This document shows, one piece after another, positions 9,196-17,449 of a DNA stretch of 64,000 nt. This DNA comes from Candidatus Thiodiazotropha endoloripes (GTDB lineage Bacteria > Pseudomonadota > Gammaproteobacteria > Chromatiales > Chromatiaceae). The number at the start of each line of letters is the position of its first letter. Within the stretch, counting starts at the first letter, position 1. A program made the position numbers and the translations under genes. The stretch covers positions 806,001 to 870,000 of the forward strand of contig LVKA01000011.1 of assembly GCA_001709035.1 (NCBI GenBank), in the 5' to 3' direction. Below the pieces are notes generated by a model. It made no database searches. It was given only the letters and a program-made list of their open reading frames with translations, and was not told where the DNA came from.

Positions 9196-9548
9196 GGAAA
9201 AACCAAATCTCAATTAATGGCGTTAGGATAAGCGTCCGTCTGACTGGTTACAACTTGTCTCTACTGGGTATTTGCGCGCTACTATGCTGATTTACCCGGA
9301 GTATTTCATTGATAAGCCGCAAACGGTACTGGTCTCGGCCGTATAAATCCATAACAATAGGTCTGGCTTGCCGGTTTTACCTGAAAATTGAGTTAAATCG
9401 CGTGATTTGATGGGTGATAAGGCCAGAAGCGAAGATTTCACACCGGACTGACAAAAAACGGTCATCCAGTCGTCCAAACTGACCGTTTATACAATAAAAG
9501 GGGCTGATTGCAGTACAGCCTGAACCAAGAGAGAGGATGAGAAGAGAC
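9196..9548. promoter_or_regulatory. Divergent intergenic region rnfA / metY
   Basis: About 350 bp that must hold the promoters of both the rnf operon and the sulfhydrylase gene. It contains a perfect 9-bp inverted repeat (see separate entry) and a possible -10 hexamer TACAAT at 9490-9495 for the rightward gene. No SAM riboswitch fold or MetJ-type box (AGACGTCT) was recognised. A short minus-strand ORF inside (9292-9477) has no features of a real gene. Confidence 0.45.
9456..9488. promoter_or_regulatory. Perfect 9-bp inverted repeat, possible operator
   Basis: AAACGGTCA (9456-9464) and TGACCGTTT (9480-9488) are exact reverse complements separated by 15 nt, ending 60 bp before the sulfhydrylase start and just before a possible -10 box (TACAAT). 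The two half-sites are 24 bp centre to centre, somewhat over two helical turns, which suits a dimeric regulator, but a hairpin in a leader RNA is an alternative. Confidence 0.4.
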
Positions 9549-10826
9549 ATGAAACTAGAATCCCTTGCGCTGCATGCGGGCTACGATTCCGAACCCACCA
9601 CCAAAGCGGCCGCAGTACCGATCTACCAGACCACCTCCTACACCTTTGACGACACCCAGCATGGTGCGGATCTGTTCGATCTCAAAGTGGTGGGGAATAT
9701 CTATACCCGGATCATGAATCCGACTACAGCGGTGCTCGAGCAGCGGATGACCGAGATGGAAGGAGGGGTGGGTGCCCTGGCCCTGGCGTCCGGTATGGCC
9801 GCGATCACCTATGCGATCCAGTGTATCGCCAGCAGTGGCGACAATATCGTCAGTACCAGTCAGCTGTATGGCGGCACCTACAATCTGTTCGCCCACACCT
9901 TTCCCCGTCAGGGAATCGATGTGCGGATGGCCTCGTTCGATGATTATGAGAAGCTGGAGAGCCTGATCGACGACAAGACCCGGGCCCTGTTCTGCGAGTC
10001 GATCGGCAACCCGGCCGGGAATATTGTCGATCTGGAGCGGCTGGCAGAGATCGCCCATCGCCATGGGGTACCGCTGATTGTGGATAACACGGTCGCTACG
10101 CCCTACCTCTGTCGGGCCTTCGATCATGGCGCCGATATCATCATCCATTCGCTGACCAAGTATATCGGGGGTCACGGCACCACGGTTGGAGGTGTGATCA
10201 TCGATTCCGGCAAGTTTGACTGGGCTGGAAACAAAGCGCGTTTTCCAATGCTGAACGAACCGGACCCCTCCTACCACGGAGTGGTCTATACCGAAGCCCT
10301 GGGTCCAGCCGCTTTCATCGGCCGCTGCCGGGTGGTGCCATTGAGAAACACCGGCGCCGCACTCTCACCGCACAGCGCCTTCCTGATCATGCAGGGTCTT
10401 GAGACCCTGGGTCTGCGGATGGAGCGGCATTGTGAAAACAGTCTCGCGGTGGCCGAATTTCTGAAGCAGCAACCCCAGGTGAAGTGGGTCAACTACGCAG
10501 CATTACCGGAGAGCCCGCACTACGAACGCTGCCAGAAGATCACCAAGGGGCAGGCCTCGGGTATCCTCAGTTTCGGTATCGAAGGGGGCCGGGAAGCTGG
10601 GGCCCGCTTTATCGATGCCCTGCAGATGATTCTGAGGCTGGTGAATATCGGTGATGCCAAATCCCTGGCCTGTCATCCAGCCACCACCACCCATCGTCAA
10701 TTGAATGAGGATGAGCTGGCGACCGCCGGTGTCAGTGGGGATATGGTTCGCCTATCGATTGGTATCGAACATGTGGACGATATTATCGCCGACATCAGTC
10801 AGGCATTGGAAGCGGCTAAGGGTTGA
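9549..10826 (+). CDS. metY: O-acetylhomoserine sulfhydrylase (aminocarboxypropyltransferase)
   Basis: PLP enzyme of the Cys/Met metabolism family that makes homocysteine from O-acetylhomoserine and sulfide (425 aa). The PLP lysine sits in HSLTKYIGGHG; SGMAAITYAIQCI, YGGTYNLFAHTF, VDNTVATPYLCR and the NIGDAKSLACHPATTTHRQL block are diagnostic of the longer MetY type rather than cystathionine synthases. The start is placed at MKLESLALHAG (9549), because the ATG at 9537 lies inside the purine-rich ribosome binding region. In a sulfur oxidiser with abundant internal sulfide, direct sulfhydrylation is a sensible route. Monocistronic. Confidence 0.93.
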   Translation: MKLESLALHAGYDSEPTTKAAAVPIYQTTSYTFDDTQHGADLFDLKVVGNIYTRIMNPTTAVLEQRMTEMEGGVGALALASGMAAITYAIQCIASSGDNIVSTSQLYGGTYNLFAHTFPRQGIDVRMASFDDYEKLESLIDDKTRALFCESIGNPAGNIVDLERLAEIAHRHGVPLIVDNTVATPYLCRAFDHGADIIIHSLTKYIGGHGTTVGGVIIDSGKFDWAGNKARFPMLNEPDPSYHGVVYTEALGPAAFIGRCRVVPLRNTGAALSPHSAFLIMQGLETLGLRMERHCENSLAVAEFLKQQPQVKWVNYAALPESPHYERCQKITKGQASGILSFGIEGGREAGARFIDALQMILRLVNIGDAKSLACHPATTTHRQLNEDELATAGVSGDMVRLSIGIEHVDDIIADISQALEAAKG

Positions 10827-10875
10827 GATATTTAGTCTGCAAATGAACGCTAAAAACGCAAATATTTAGCGTGTA

Positions 10876-10896
10876 GGGTGGGGCCTAGCCCCACCC
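10876..10896. repeat. REP-like GC palindrome downstream of metY
   Basis: GGGTGGGGC / GCCCCACCC, 9-bp perfect stem with a 3-nt loop, preceded by GTA. The same sequence family occurs twice at 27.26-27.33 kb. It sits between the convergent metY and sulfur-globule-like genes and may also act as a bidirectional terminator. A smaller hairpin (GCTAAA/TTTAGC) lies just upstream at about 10849-10870. Confidence 0.65.
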
Positions 10897-10922
10897 ATTC
10901 CCTGCTGCGGAGTCACTCAGTT

Positions 10923-11243
10923 CTACTTATCGACACCCGTGGTTGGTGCGGCCGGCGTTGCATAGGAGTAAGCGTGGTAGGGATAAGCGTAACCATAGGG
11001 GGCGCCCCACCAGGGACCATAGTAGTCCCGATAACGATTCCAGCCCCGTCCATAGCCGGATCCCCTGGCGCTGCCACTGAAGCCAAAGCTGAAATAGCCG
11101 TCACCCCAGCCCCAGCCATCACCTAACCAGTCGTTATCCCAGCCCCGATGTCCCCAGCCGGGTCCATGACCCCACCATGCAGAAGCGGTGGTGGAGAAGA
11201 TAACCAAAGCTACCGCAGCTGTAGTTAATGCAATTTTTTTCAT
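10923..11243 (-). CDS. Sulfur globule envelope protein-like (Gly/Tyr/Trp-rich, secreted)
   Basis: A 106-aa exported protein. Start at MKKIALTT (11243) behind a strong GGGAGAGGG ribosome binding site; signal peptide about residues 1-22 ending TTASA-WW. The mature part is dominated by Gly, Tyr, Trp, Ala and Pro, with GSARGSGYGRGW followed by Tyr/Pro-rich repeats (APYGYAYPYHAYSY) and a C-terminal TPAAP. Composition, the ARGxGYGRG core and the order acidic/Gly-Trp part then Tyr-Pro tail resemble SgpA/SgpB, the proteins that form the protein envelope around periplasmic sulfur globules in purple sulfur bacteria. Low-complexity Gly/Tyr-rich secreted proteins of other kinds are the main alternative. 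Confidence 0.75.
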   Translation of the reverse strand: MKKIALTTAAVALVIFSTTASAWWGHGPGWGHRGWDNDWLGDGWGWGDGYFSFGFSGSARGSGYGRGWNRYRDYYGPWWGAPYGYAYPYHAYSYATPAAPTTGVDK

Positions 11244-11830
11244 GATCCCTCTCCCTGATCGATGCTTAACAGTGATGAAAAGATATTGCATCTGACCAAC
11301 AAACTTTTGGCCATCAATAGTTATGTATAAGTAAATTCTGAATATCTCAAATTAATATAATCAACTTTACAACCTGTCTTTTATAGCCGGGCCCTATCGA
11401 GTCGAAATCAGATATTCAGTGGTTTTTTTGGTGCTGATGAACTCAAATGAAGTCACATATAACCATTCCGGTACAATCCATTATTCGACAATCTCCTGCA
11501 AATGAATGCTGATCTGGAACGATCGATTAACCAGCGGTTCTTTTAATATAATCCTATGTACCCAGCTTGAAGATGAGCGAGGCTGAACAATAATAGTTTT
11601 GAAGCCACCACTGTTTTGAAAATATCTATAGGTGACTTCAGAGTGTAAACTCAATAACCGGCCTTCAAGGATTGATCGTCAACTGCGGTGCTGATCAACA
11701 AAAATCGTATTTTTTTCTACAATACCTGTGGGTGTTGTCCATATTGCGACAGTTCACTCTTATTGAACAACATCACGATGCATCGTGGTTACTGTCAAAC
11801 TAAAATAGGATTGATTCAAAGGAGGGAGTG
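11244..11830. other. AT-rich intergenic region, divergent promoters
   Basis: About 590 bp, clearly more A+T-rich than its surroundings, between the leftward sulfur-globule-like gene and the rightward toxin-like gene. It contains a 14-bp perfect palindrome (11774-11787, listed separately). No ORF, tRNA or repeat copy found elsewhere in the window was seen. Confidence 0.45.
11774..11787. promoter_or_regulatory. 14-bp perfect palindrome CACGATGCATCGTG
   Basis: CACGATGCATCGTG is fully self-complementary and ends 43 bp before the start of the toxin-domain-like gene, where a promoter-proximal operator would be expected. No second copy was noticed. A chance palindrome cannot be excluded. Confidence 0.35.
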
Positions 11831-12322
11831 ATGGCCTTCATAGAAGGAACAAGCCGCGATGCGCTTGGGGATATTGTAATTCGAAGCAAGGTTAAATCGC
11901 CGCCTGGTCGTTTAGGGTATGAGAAGATGTACTGGCCCGGTGTGGAGGTTGGTCTTCAGGGATGGGAGAGGGCTCATAGTCAGGGAAATATAACAGGACA
12001 CGAAAGCCCCCATGGAATCCGTTACGCGCCGAGAGAAGTAAACCAGCATTTTCAGCGGTTGGGTATAGAGAAGTTCATTCAAGAACTTTATAAACTGAAA
12101 GCGGACGATGTGGATTTATGGTTAACAACTGTCACATCAACCCATACTGGAACGCTGCGTCTCAAAGAGATTCAATATCGTGTTGATGTCGTGCGAAGGG
12201 GTCAATCAAAAGCGCTGTTCGAAGCTTCTATCGAGGTGGAGAATAAGAAAAGTTTTCCAAAGATCAGCGTGCAGGTGAGGGAGCGTCATTCCGCTCAAGA
12301 GTGGCAACGTTTTATCTCTTAG
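11831..12322 (+). CDS. Stand-alone polymorphic-toxin-domain-like protein
   Basis: A 163-aa soluble protein without signal peptide, behind a very strong ribosome binding site (AAAGGAGGGA); a GTG three bases upstream is an alternative start. The core WERAHSQGNITGHESPHGIRYAP followed by EVNQHFQRLGIEKFIQEL and TSTHTGTLRLKEIQYRVDVV recalls the C-terminal toxin domain found at the ends of large polymorphic (RHS/YD-type) toxins. Here it is not fused to any delivery module and no obvious immunity gene follows. The match is from memory of the pattern, so the family assignment is tentative; a cellular ancestor or a displaced toxin tip are both possible. Confidence 0.6.
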   Translation: MAFIEGTSRDALGDIVIRSKVKSPPGRLGYEKMYWPGVEVGLQGWERAHSQGNITGHESPHGIRYAPREVNQHFQRLGIEKFIQELYKLKADDVDLWLTTVTSTHTGTLRLKEIQYRVDVVRRGQSKALFEASIEVENKKSFPKISVQVRERHSAQEWQRFIS

Positions 12323-12373
12323 TGCGTCTGTGGAAACCAGTTGGAAAGTTGCATTGTATTGGATTGAATCGTT

Positions 12374-12916
12374 GTGCCAGTGAAGCTGTTTGAAACGGAA
12401 AGGTTATATGGACGTGAGTTCACCACTCAGGATACGACCAGGCTCACTCAGATCCTGAGTGACCCTGAAGTAATGAAATACTCGGTCCATGGTGTTTGTG
12501 ATGAAAGAGCAACCCGAAAGTTTATCGATTGGTCTATCGCCTGCTACGAGGAATCAGGTATTGGGTTCTGGGCTTTGATCGAGAAAAAGTCGGGTAATCT
12601 GATTGGCTTTAGTGGGGTGGGTCCTGAGCCTGTTGATGGCACTGAACTGATGAACTTAGGCTATCGTCTGGCCAGGGAGTACTGGAATCTCAGGTTCGCC
12701 ACGGAAGCGGCGAAAGGGGTTTTAGAGTATGTGTTCAGGCAACGGGCGATTGAGTCGGTGGCGGTTATTATCGAACCGGATCATCTGGCATCCCTCAAAG
12801 TGGCCGAGAAAGTGGGGTTTACTGACTATACGAATAGGGAGTTCTATGGTCGGCCTGTGCGGATCTACCGTTTGGATTTACAAGCGTGGTTGTCGATTGA
12901 TCGTGGTGCTACCTGA
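12374..12916 (+). CDS. GNAT-family N-acetyltransferase (RimJ/RimL type)
   Basis: A 180-aa acetyltransferase. The opening LFETERLYGREFTTQD is the typical RimJ/RimL-like start; the acetyl-CoA part includes LGYRLAREYWNLRFATEAAKGVLEYVF, a variant of the usual YWGKGYATEA segment, and VIIEPDHLASLKVAEKVGF, the conserved NxxSxxVxEKxGF helix. A GTG start at 12374 is required because no ATG is close; the ribosome binding site is weak. The substrate (protein N-terminus or small amine) cannot be inferred. Confidence 0.85.
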   Translation: MPVKLFETERLYGREFTTQDTTRLTQILSDPEVMKYSVHGVCDERATRKFIDWSIACYEESGIGFWALIEKKSGNLIGFSGVGPEPVDGTELMNLGYRLAREYWNLRFATEAAKGVLEYVFRQRAIESVAVIIEPDHLASLKVAEKVGFTDYTNREFYGRPVRIYRLDLQAWLSIDRGAT

Positions 12917-12940
12917 ATTCGATATCAATGAGGCAGAGGC

Positions 12941-13396
12941 TTAACGCTTAGGCTCCTGAGGCAGGGTTTTAACCGATCGCTTCAAGACAGCCCGCTTGAT
13001 CAGCATGGCCCAGTTTCGCCAGCCACCCGCTTGCAGCTCTGTCGTGGTTGATTTCAACTGGTTACCAACCATCACCGCCTCAGGTACACGCTTGCGGATC
13101 GCAAGTGCCACTTCTCTGCAGAGCCCCGGTTCGGGTAGAACCGTTACCCAGATGACATTGAGTTTCAGATTGATGTCGGTGAACACGATCTTTTCATCAA
13201 ACTCCTTCAGCACCTCTTCGAGCATCCTCTGCAAATGGTTGATCTGTACTTCAGAGTAGTGTTTCAGTCTCGGGATCAGCATCATCAGATCGGCCAGCGG
13301 GGCACCATCGGCCTGTTTGTTCGGTGCGCGCTGCCACAGCGGAGCAGAGGGCTGCCAGCGCGATGTGGAGGGTGAGGTCGTTTTTGGTATATCCAT
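12941..13396 (-). CDS. Conserved-looking hypothetical protein
   Basis: I do not recognise this 151-aa soluble protein. The first about 30 residues are Ser/Pro/Gln-rich and probably disordered; residues about 35-150 alternate helices and strands (PRLKHYSEVQINHLQRMLEE, LNVIWVTVLPEPG, VPEAVMVGNQL) and end in a basic tail. It is convergent with the GNAT gene and lies 218 bp upstream of the beta-CASP nuclease on the same strand. Confidence 0.65.
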   Translation of the reverse strand: MDIPKTTSPSTSRWQPSAPLWQRAPNKQADGAPLADLMMLIPRLKHYSEVQINHLQRMLEEVLKEFDEKIVFTDINLKLNVIWVTVLPEPGLCREVALAIRKRVPEAVMVGNQLKSTTTELQAGGWRNWAMLIKRAVLKRSVKTLPQEPKR

Positions 13397-13614
13397 ACAG
13401 AAGATCTGTGTTTGATGATCACCGATTACTGTTCGTAGCGTTACCCTGTTTCTATGGATCAGAATCCAAACAACATTTTAGGCAGTATAGACCAGTTAAA
13501 AATGGCTTATGAAATGTGCTGAGTGAGTTTATTGGCGGCAAAGAATCGCAAAAACTCGCAAACATCAGATGGCCTTTAGAGAGACCTGCAATGATGCGGT
13601 TAAATAAAACACTT

Positions 13615-15006
13615 TTAGATATCCAACAAATCCCCCATATCCGGCACCGAAGCCTTGAACCCCAACTCCGACTCAATGTGATCACGCAAATCGCTTTTCG
13701 ATTCAGGTTCACCATGCACCACATGCACATGAGGCGAGCTGTTACGGTAACTGCTCAGCCAGCGGGTCAGGTCATCCACATCCCCATGGGCCGAGAGGCC
13801 ACCGACGGTATGCACCTTCGCCTTTACCCGGTACTCATCGCCATGGATGCGCACAGTGGGTTTACCCTCCACCAGGGCCCGACCCATGGTGCCATTGGCC
13901 TGGTAACCGACAATCATCACATGGGAACCGCTGCGGGAGATGTTGTGCTTCAGGTGGTGGATGATCCGGCCACCGGTCATCATACCGCTGGCAGAGATGA
14001 TGATGGCGCCGCTCTTGATCCGGTTGATCCCCATCGACTCCTGGGGTGATGCGGTCAGTTTGAGATTCTGCAGATGGGGCATCTCATGGATCTTCTTACG
14101 CAGTTTGGTCGCCTCCTCGTCGTAGAGGTGAGGGTAGTCCCAATAGACCTTGCTGGCGCGGATCGCCATTGGGCTGTCGAGAAAAACCTGCCAGCGGTTA
14201 AGGCCCCACTCATCGTAATACTTGCCCAGGTAGTAGAGGATCTCCTGACTGCGACCAATGGAGAAGGCGGGAATCAGCAGATTACCCTTTTGATGGGTCG
14301 CTTCACGGATGATCTCGCCGATCTCCTCGATGGTTTTCTGTCGATCCCGGTGACGGCGATTGCCGTAGGTGCTTTCGATGATGACATGGTCCGCCTCTTC
14401 GATGGCCGCCGGGTCGTTGATGATGGGGGTGTCGTACTGTCCCAGATCACCGCTGAAGACTACCTTGTGCTGCTTACCGTTCTCAGTCAGCCAGACCTCC
14501 ACGCTGGAGGAGCCCAGGATGTGCCCCGCATCCTGAAAGCGGATCGAGATCCCCGGCAGAATTTCACGCTTCTCCCGATATTTCAGGCCGACGAGTTTGT
14601 CCAGCGCCTCCTGGGCATCGGCCACGGTATAAAGGGGATCGATGAACGGTTTGCCTTTGCGCTTGCGCCATTTGTTCTCGTATTGAGCATCCTTCTCCTG
14701 CAGAAAGGCGGAGTCCTGCAGCATGATGTCGCACAGCTCCATGGTGGCGTTCTGAGCGTAGATCGGTCCCTGATAGCCCTGCTTCACCAGCAGCGGAATC
14801 CGCCCGGAGTGGTCGATGTGGCCGTGACTCAACACCACCGCACTGATCTCATCCGGGGAGAAGGGGAAAGGGCGTCGGTTCTTCTCCATCTCCTCGCGAC
14901 GTCCCTGGATCAGCCCGCAATCGAGCAGGATGGTCTCACCATTGGCGCGGAGGATATGGCAGGAACCGGTGATACCGCTGGTTGCACCGTAGAATTCAAT
15001 CTGCAT
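13615..15006 (-). CDS. Beta-CASP metallo-beta-lactamase RNase (Ysh1/CPSF-73-like)
   Basis: A 463-aa RNA-processing nuclease-type protein. N-terminal MBL domain: GATSGITGSCHIL, LDCGLIQG, the metal motif LSHGHIDHSGRIPLL (HxHxDH), GHILGSSS and VFSGDLG; the beta-CASP insert follows, with IESTYGNR, FSIGRSQEILYYL and SASGMMTGGRI; the last metal His is in GGLSAHGD. All catalytic positions are present. Start at MQIEFYG (15006) with AAGGA 8 nt upstream. Such proteins in bacteria are predicted exo/endoribonucleases, with the exact RNA target unknown. Confidence 0.92.
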   Translation of the reverse strand: MQIEFYGATSGITGSCHILRANGETILLDCGLIQGRREEMEKNRRPFPFSPDEISAVVLSHGHIDHSGRIPLLVKQGYQGPIYAQNATMELCDIMLQDSAFLQEKDAQYENKWRKRKGKPFIDPLYTVADAQEALDKLVGLKYREKREILPGISIRFQDAGHILGSSSVEVWLTENGKQHKVVFSGDLGQYDTPIINDPAAIEEADHVIIESTYGNRRHRDRQKTIEEIGEIIREATHQKGNLLIPAFSIGRSQEILYYLGKYYDEWGLNRWQVFLDSPMAIRASKVYWDYPHLYDEEATKLRKKIHEMPHLQNLKLTASPQESMGINRIKSGAIIISASGMMTGGRIIHHLKHNISRSGSHVMIVGYQANGTMGRALVEGKPTVRIHGDEYRVKAKVHTVGGLSAHGDVDDLTRWLSSYRNSSPHVHVVHGEPESKSDLRDHIESELGFKASVPDMGDLLDI

Positions 15007-15197
15007 AGTCACTGTCCTTTAGAGGATCTTTTTGGTTAGTCATCGAAGGCCTATCTGCAGCATAGCATGAAGCCGGGTAAAACAGCCGTTGCGACTGGAG
15101 ATAGCCACAAAAATAAACATTCACAGTCTCTTCAAAGGGATATAATCATTGAATGAGCCTGTCGGCAACGTCTTGGATCGAAAACGGAGTGGCCATC

Positions 15198-15902
15198 ATG
15201 ACAACAGAAATCGAACAACTCGAGGCACCGGAGAACAAAAAAGGGCTTCGTGGTATCCATATCCTGTGGATCGTGTTGGCAACCATCCTGGTAACCGCCG
15301 CCGTCACCTACTGGGTGGTGCGCACCTACATCTACGCCAAGGATTTCACCCCGGTGCAACTCTCACAGACCGAGCAACAGGTGCTGAATGAAAAGCTGGA
15401 GAGCCTGGGTTACCAACCCGCACCAGCCATCGCCCCGAATAGGCAACCCGCTGAAAAGGAGACCGATGAGGCCTGGCTGAGAGCGGAGCGGTACAGTGAG
15501 AAAAATGCCCGACGGGAAGTCTTCTTCACCGAGCGGGAGCTCAACGGCATGGTGGCCAACAATCCGGAGATGGCAAAGAAACTCGCCATCGATCTCAGCG
15601 ACGACCTGGTCAGCGCCAGAATCCTGGTGCCAGTGGATCCGGATTTTCCGATCCTTGGTGGAAAGACCCTGCGGGTATCAACTGGAATGGAGCTGGCATT
15701 CCGGGATGCCAGACCGGTAGTGATCCTGAAGGGTGTCAGCATTATGGGCGTACCCATCCCCAACGCCTGGCTGGGCGGTCTGAAGAATATCGATCTGGTG
15801 AGTGAGTTCGGCGATGAGCAGGGCTTCTGGGCCGGTTTTGCAGAAGGTGTCGAGCATATTCGGGTGGTAGAGGGTGAACTGAAGATCAAGCTCAAGGAGT
15901 AG
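15198..15902 (+). CDS. Membrane-anchored protein of unknown function
   Basis: A 234-aa protein with one N-terminal transmembrane helix (about residues 23-45, ILWIVLATILVTAAVTYWVV) and a large outer domain. The start at MTTEIEQL (15198) has GGAG 8 nt upstream; an in-frame start at 15153 is less likely. The outer domain contains FFTERELNGMVANNPEMAKKLAIDLSDD and a strand-rich end (VPVDPDFPILGGKTLRV, VVILKGVSIMGVPIPNAWLGGL), a plan loosely like YpmS/DUF2140-type lipid-facing domains. No firm family assigned. Confidence 0.75.
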   Translation: MTTEIEQLEAPENKKGLRGIHILWIVLATILVTAAVTYWVVRTYIYAKDFTPVQLSQTEQQVLNEKLESLGYQPAPAIAPNRQPAEKETDEAWLRAERYSEKNARREVFFTERELNGMVANNPEMAKKLAIDLSDDLVSARILVPVDPDFPILGGKTLRVSTGMELAFRDARPVVILKGVSIMGVPIPNAWLGGLKNIDLVSEFGDEQGFWAGFAEGVEHIRVVEGELKIKLKE

Positions 15903-16305
15903 AGCGGCAATTCCAACCAGCTATGGCGTCACGTCAGTCAGGTTAGATGAGCGTTAGGGAGGCTGGCCGACTACAATGGAAAACTGCTACGAACATAGTA
16001 AGAGCCAGGTTGAAAACCACGCTTTCGGATTTAAGGGACTAGACAAGATAATTTAACAGGATAAAGTTTAAGTCATCGATGCTTAGGATTTAAGCTTAAG
16101 TTACAGGGAGGTGTTTATCAGTAATGGAACCCCTCCTCAAACTTCAAGCAATTACCTGTAATGAGAAACGACACCCTTTTTGTGGTGGATCGTTATTTCT
16201 ATTTGAACGGATTTTTATTTAGTGGAAATTGCAATTGATAACCATTCTGCTTGCAAAATATCGCAATATCAGTGGCAGTAAGATAATCAGCTGCTAGAGC
16301 AAAAA
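15903..16305. other. Intergenic region at the left edge of the accessory block
   Basis: About 400 bp in which base composition shifts towards A+T. A GTTAGGG at 15953-15959 resembles an integron recombination core but has no associated hairpin, so it is not called. No ORF or RNA was seen. Confidence 0.4.
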
Positions 16306-16719
16306 ATGGAAAGAAGCCTGCTACCTGTAGCCCTAATTGTATTAGCCCTATCAGAAGTAGCAACAACAGGGCTTTTATATGATTGGTTGGGTATTGTGGA
16401 TCTAGTTATTCTCTATTTTATTACTACCTGTCTAGGTGCGGCGATATTACTTACTCAATCAGGCTTCATGAAAAGAATAGCTAAAGAAGCAAAGAAACGT
16501 GCCAAGGGGGATGATCTTCATGATGAACTGCAAAAACAACTAGACGGCGGCGAGGCAACAGAAGGTGCCAAAGAGTGGGGTGTACTTACAGCTCAGGGTG
16601 TTTTTCATACGGCTGCATGGGCGCTTATTCTAATTCCAGGCCTTATTACAGATGCCCTTAGTTACGTATTAATTGGGATGTGGTTCGCGAGAAAAGACCG
16701 TGTATCTAAAATGCTCTAA
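16306..16719 (+). CDS. FxsA-like inner membrane protein
   Basis: A 137-aa membrane protein resembling FxsA: a first hydrophobic helix pair (LLPVALIVLALSEVATTGLL and IVDLVILYFITTCLGAAIL), a charged loop (KRIAKEAKKRAKGDD), and a last pair with ALILIPGLITDALSYVLIG, matching the PGFLTDALG signature of FxsA. FxsA overproduction relieves phage T7 exclusion by F plasmid PifA. The loop and C-terminus are shorter and more charged than usual. The stop codon is embedded in an attC-like core (CTCTAAC), as in integron gene cassettes. Confidence 0.7.
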   Translation: MERSLLPVALIVLALSEVATTGLLYDWLGIVDLVILYFITTCLGAAILLTQSGFMKRIAKEAKKRAKGDDLHDELQKQLDGGEATEGAKEWGVLTAQGVFHTAAWALILIPGLITDALSYVLIGMWFARKDRVSKML

Positions 16720-16801
16720 CAAAGTAATTTAACTCGGACGGCAAAAAGTACCGTTCGTTCCTCACTATGCTTTTTGCCTCCGGTGAATTGCAGCGTTATG
16801 T
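16714..16801. repeat. Integron attC-like recombination site 1
   Basis: The site begins at CTCTAAC, which overlaps the upstream stop codon, and ends at GTTATGT (16795-16801). Inside is an imperfect hairpin: AATTTAACTCGGA and TCCGGTGAATT form the outer arms, and GGCAAAAAG (16740-16748) pairs perfectly with CTTTTTGCC (16770-16778), with one extra C on one arm, as expected for the extrahelical base of attC sites. Length of about 88 nt fits attC. Core boxes fit the RYYYAAC/GTTRRRY consensus imperfectly. Confidence 0.6.
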
Positions 16802-16806
16802 GTATC

Positions 16807-17196
16807 TCAAACTCTGACTAGTCCAAGATGCTCAACGAAAGGTTTAAAATCTTTATCTGAAAAAAGGAGAGGGAGTTTCTGGTCAATGCAAAATGTTGCG
16901 ATGATGACATCAGTTGTCTTACGAACCGTAAGCCCTTTTTTTCGAAGGGCTCTAAAATTATCTGCGCTTCGAATCGCCATTGCTTTGCCAAGCATATCTA
17001 AAACCGTTACGTCCCCAAATAGCTTGCGGGCGGCATTATAGTCTTTATCGTGCCTAAATCCCTGCAATACATCAGTCAATATCAAATCACCGATAGCAAC
17101 CGGTTTAATCCCGAGAGTTTCATCGAGCTTATCAGTTTGAGCATTTTCAAGACCAGAGAAATAATCAATCCATACGCTGGAGTCAACTACGATCAT
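16807..17196 (-). CDS. vapC: VapC-type PIN-domain toxin RNase
   Basis: A 129-aa PIN-domain ribonuclease, toxin half of a type II toxin-antitoxin pair. Acidic catalytic positions: Asp5 in VVDSSVWIDYF, an Asp in LILTDVLQGF (usually Glu in this family), Asp in KTTDVIIATFC, and LLFSDKDFKPF near the C-terminus. Its ATG overlaps the vapB stop by 4 bp. The pair lies antisense between two attC-like sites, a common location for toxin-antitoxin cassettes in chromosomal integrons. Confidence 0.9.
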   Translation of the reverse strand: MIVVDSSVWIDYFSGLENAQTDKLDETLGIKPVAIGDLILTDVLQGFRHDKDYNAARKLFGDVTVLDMLGKAMAIRSADNFRALRKKGLTVRKTTDVIIATFCIDQKLPLLFSDKDFKPFVEHLGLVRV

Positions 17197-17387
17197 GAGT
17201 TAGATCTCATCTCATCTAGGTCACCAACCCATTTCAACTTGCCACGAAAATTCCTTATATTTTCTTGTTTTTTTAACCTAATCAGCGTCTTAAGCCCAAG
17301 CTCCACGGCATCCTTCTTGGTTCTTAGGCCAGTTACCTTCAAGACGTCGTCCATTAGCTTATCGTCTATATCGATGTTGGTTCGCAT
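17193..17387 (-). CDS. vapB: VapB-type antitoxin
   Basis: A 64-aa antitoxin: an N-terminal ribbon-helix-helix DNA-binding part (MRTNIDIDDKLMDDVLKVTG, then RTKKDAVELGLKTLI) of the VapB/DUF2191 kind, and a C-terminal toxin-wrapping tail (RNFRGKLKWVGDLDEMR). Start at 17387 with GAGGGAAAA upstream. It should repress its own promoter, which lies within 17388-17450. It is overlapped by the downstream toxin gene. Confidence 0.9.
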   Translation of the reverse strand: MRTNIDIDDKLMDDVLKVTGLRTKKDAVELGLKTLIRLKKQENIRNFRGKLKWVGDLDEMRSNS

Positions 17388-17449
17388 GTTTTCCCTCACT
17401 ATGTGTAATTACAAAATGTGTATAAATTATCTAGATTATACACATAGCG

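Noticed and set aside
9292-9477. 61-aa minus-strand ORF between rnfA and metY
   Set aside because: Overlaps the expected promoters and the inverted repeat; no ribosome binding site or plausible domain.
9196-9548. SAM riboswitch or MetJ box upstream of metY
   Set aside because: No recognisable riboswitch core and no AGACGTCT-like repeats.
15953-15959. GTTAGGG as a third attC or attI core
   Set aside because: No associated hairpin arms or partner core nearby.
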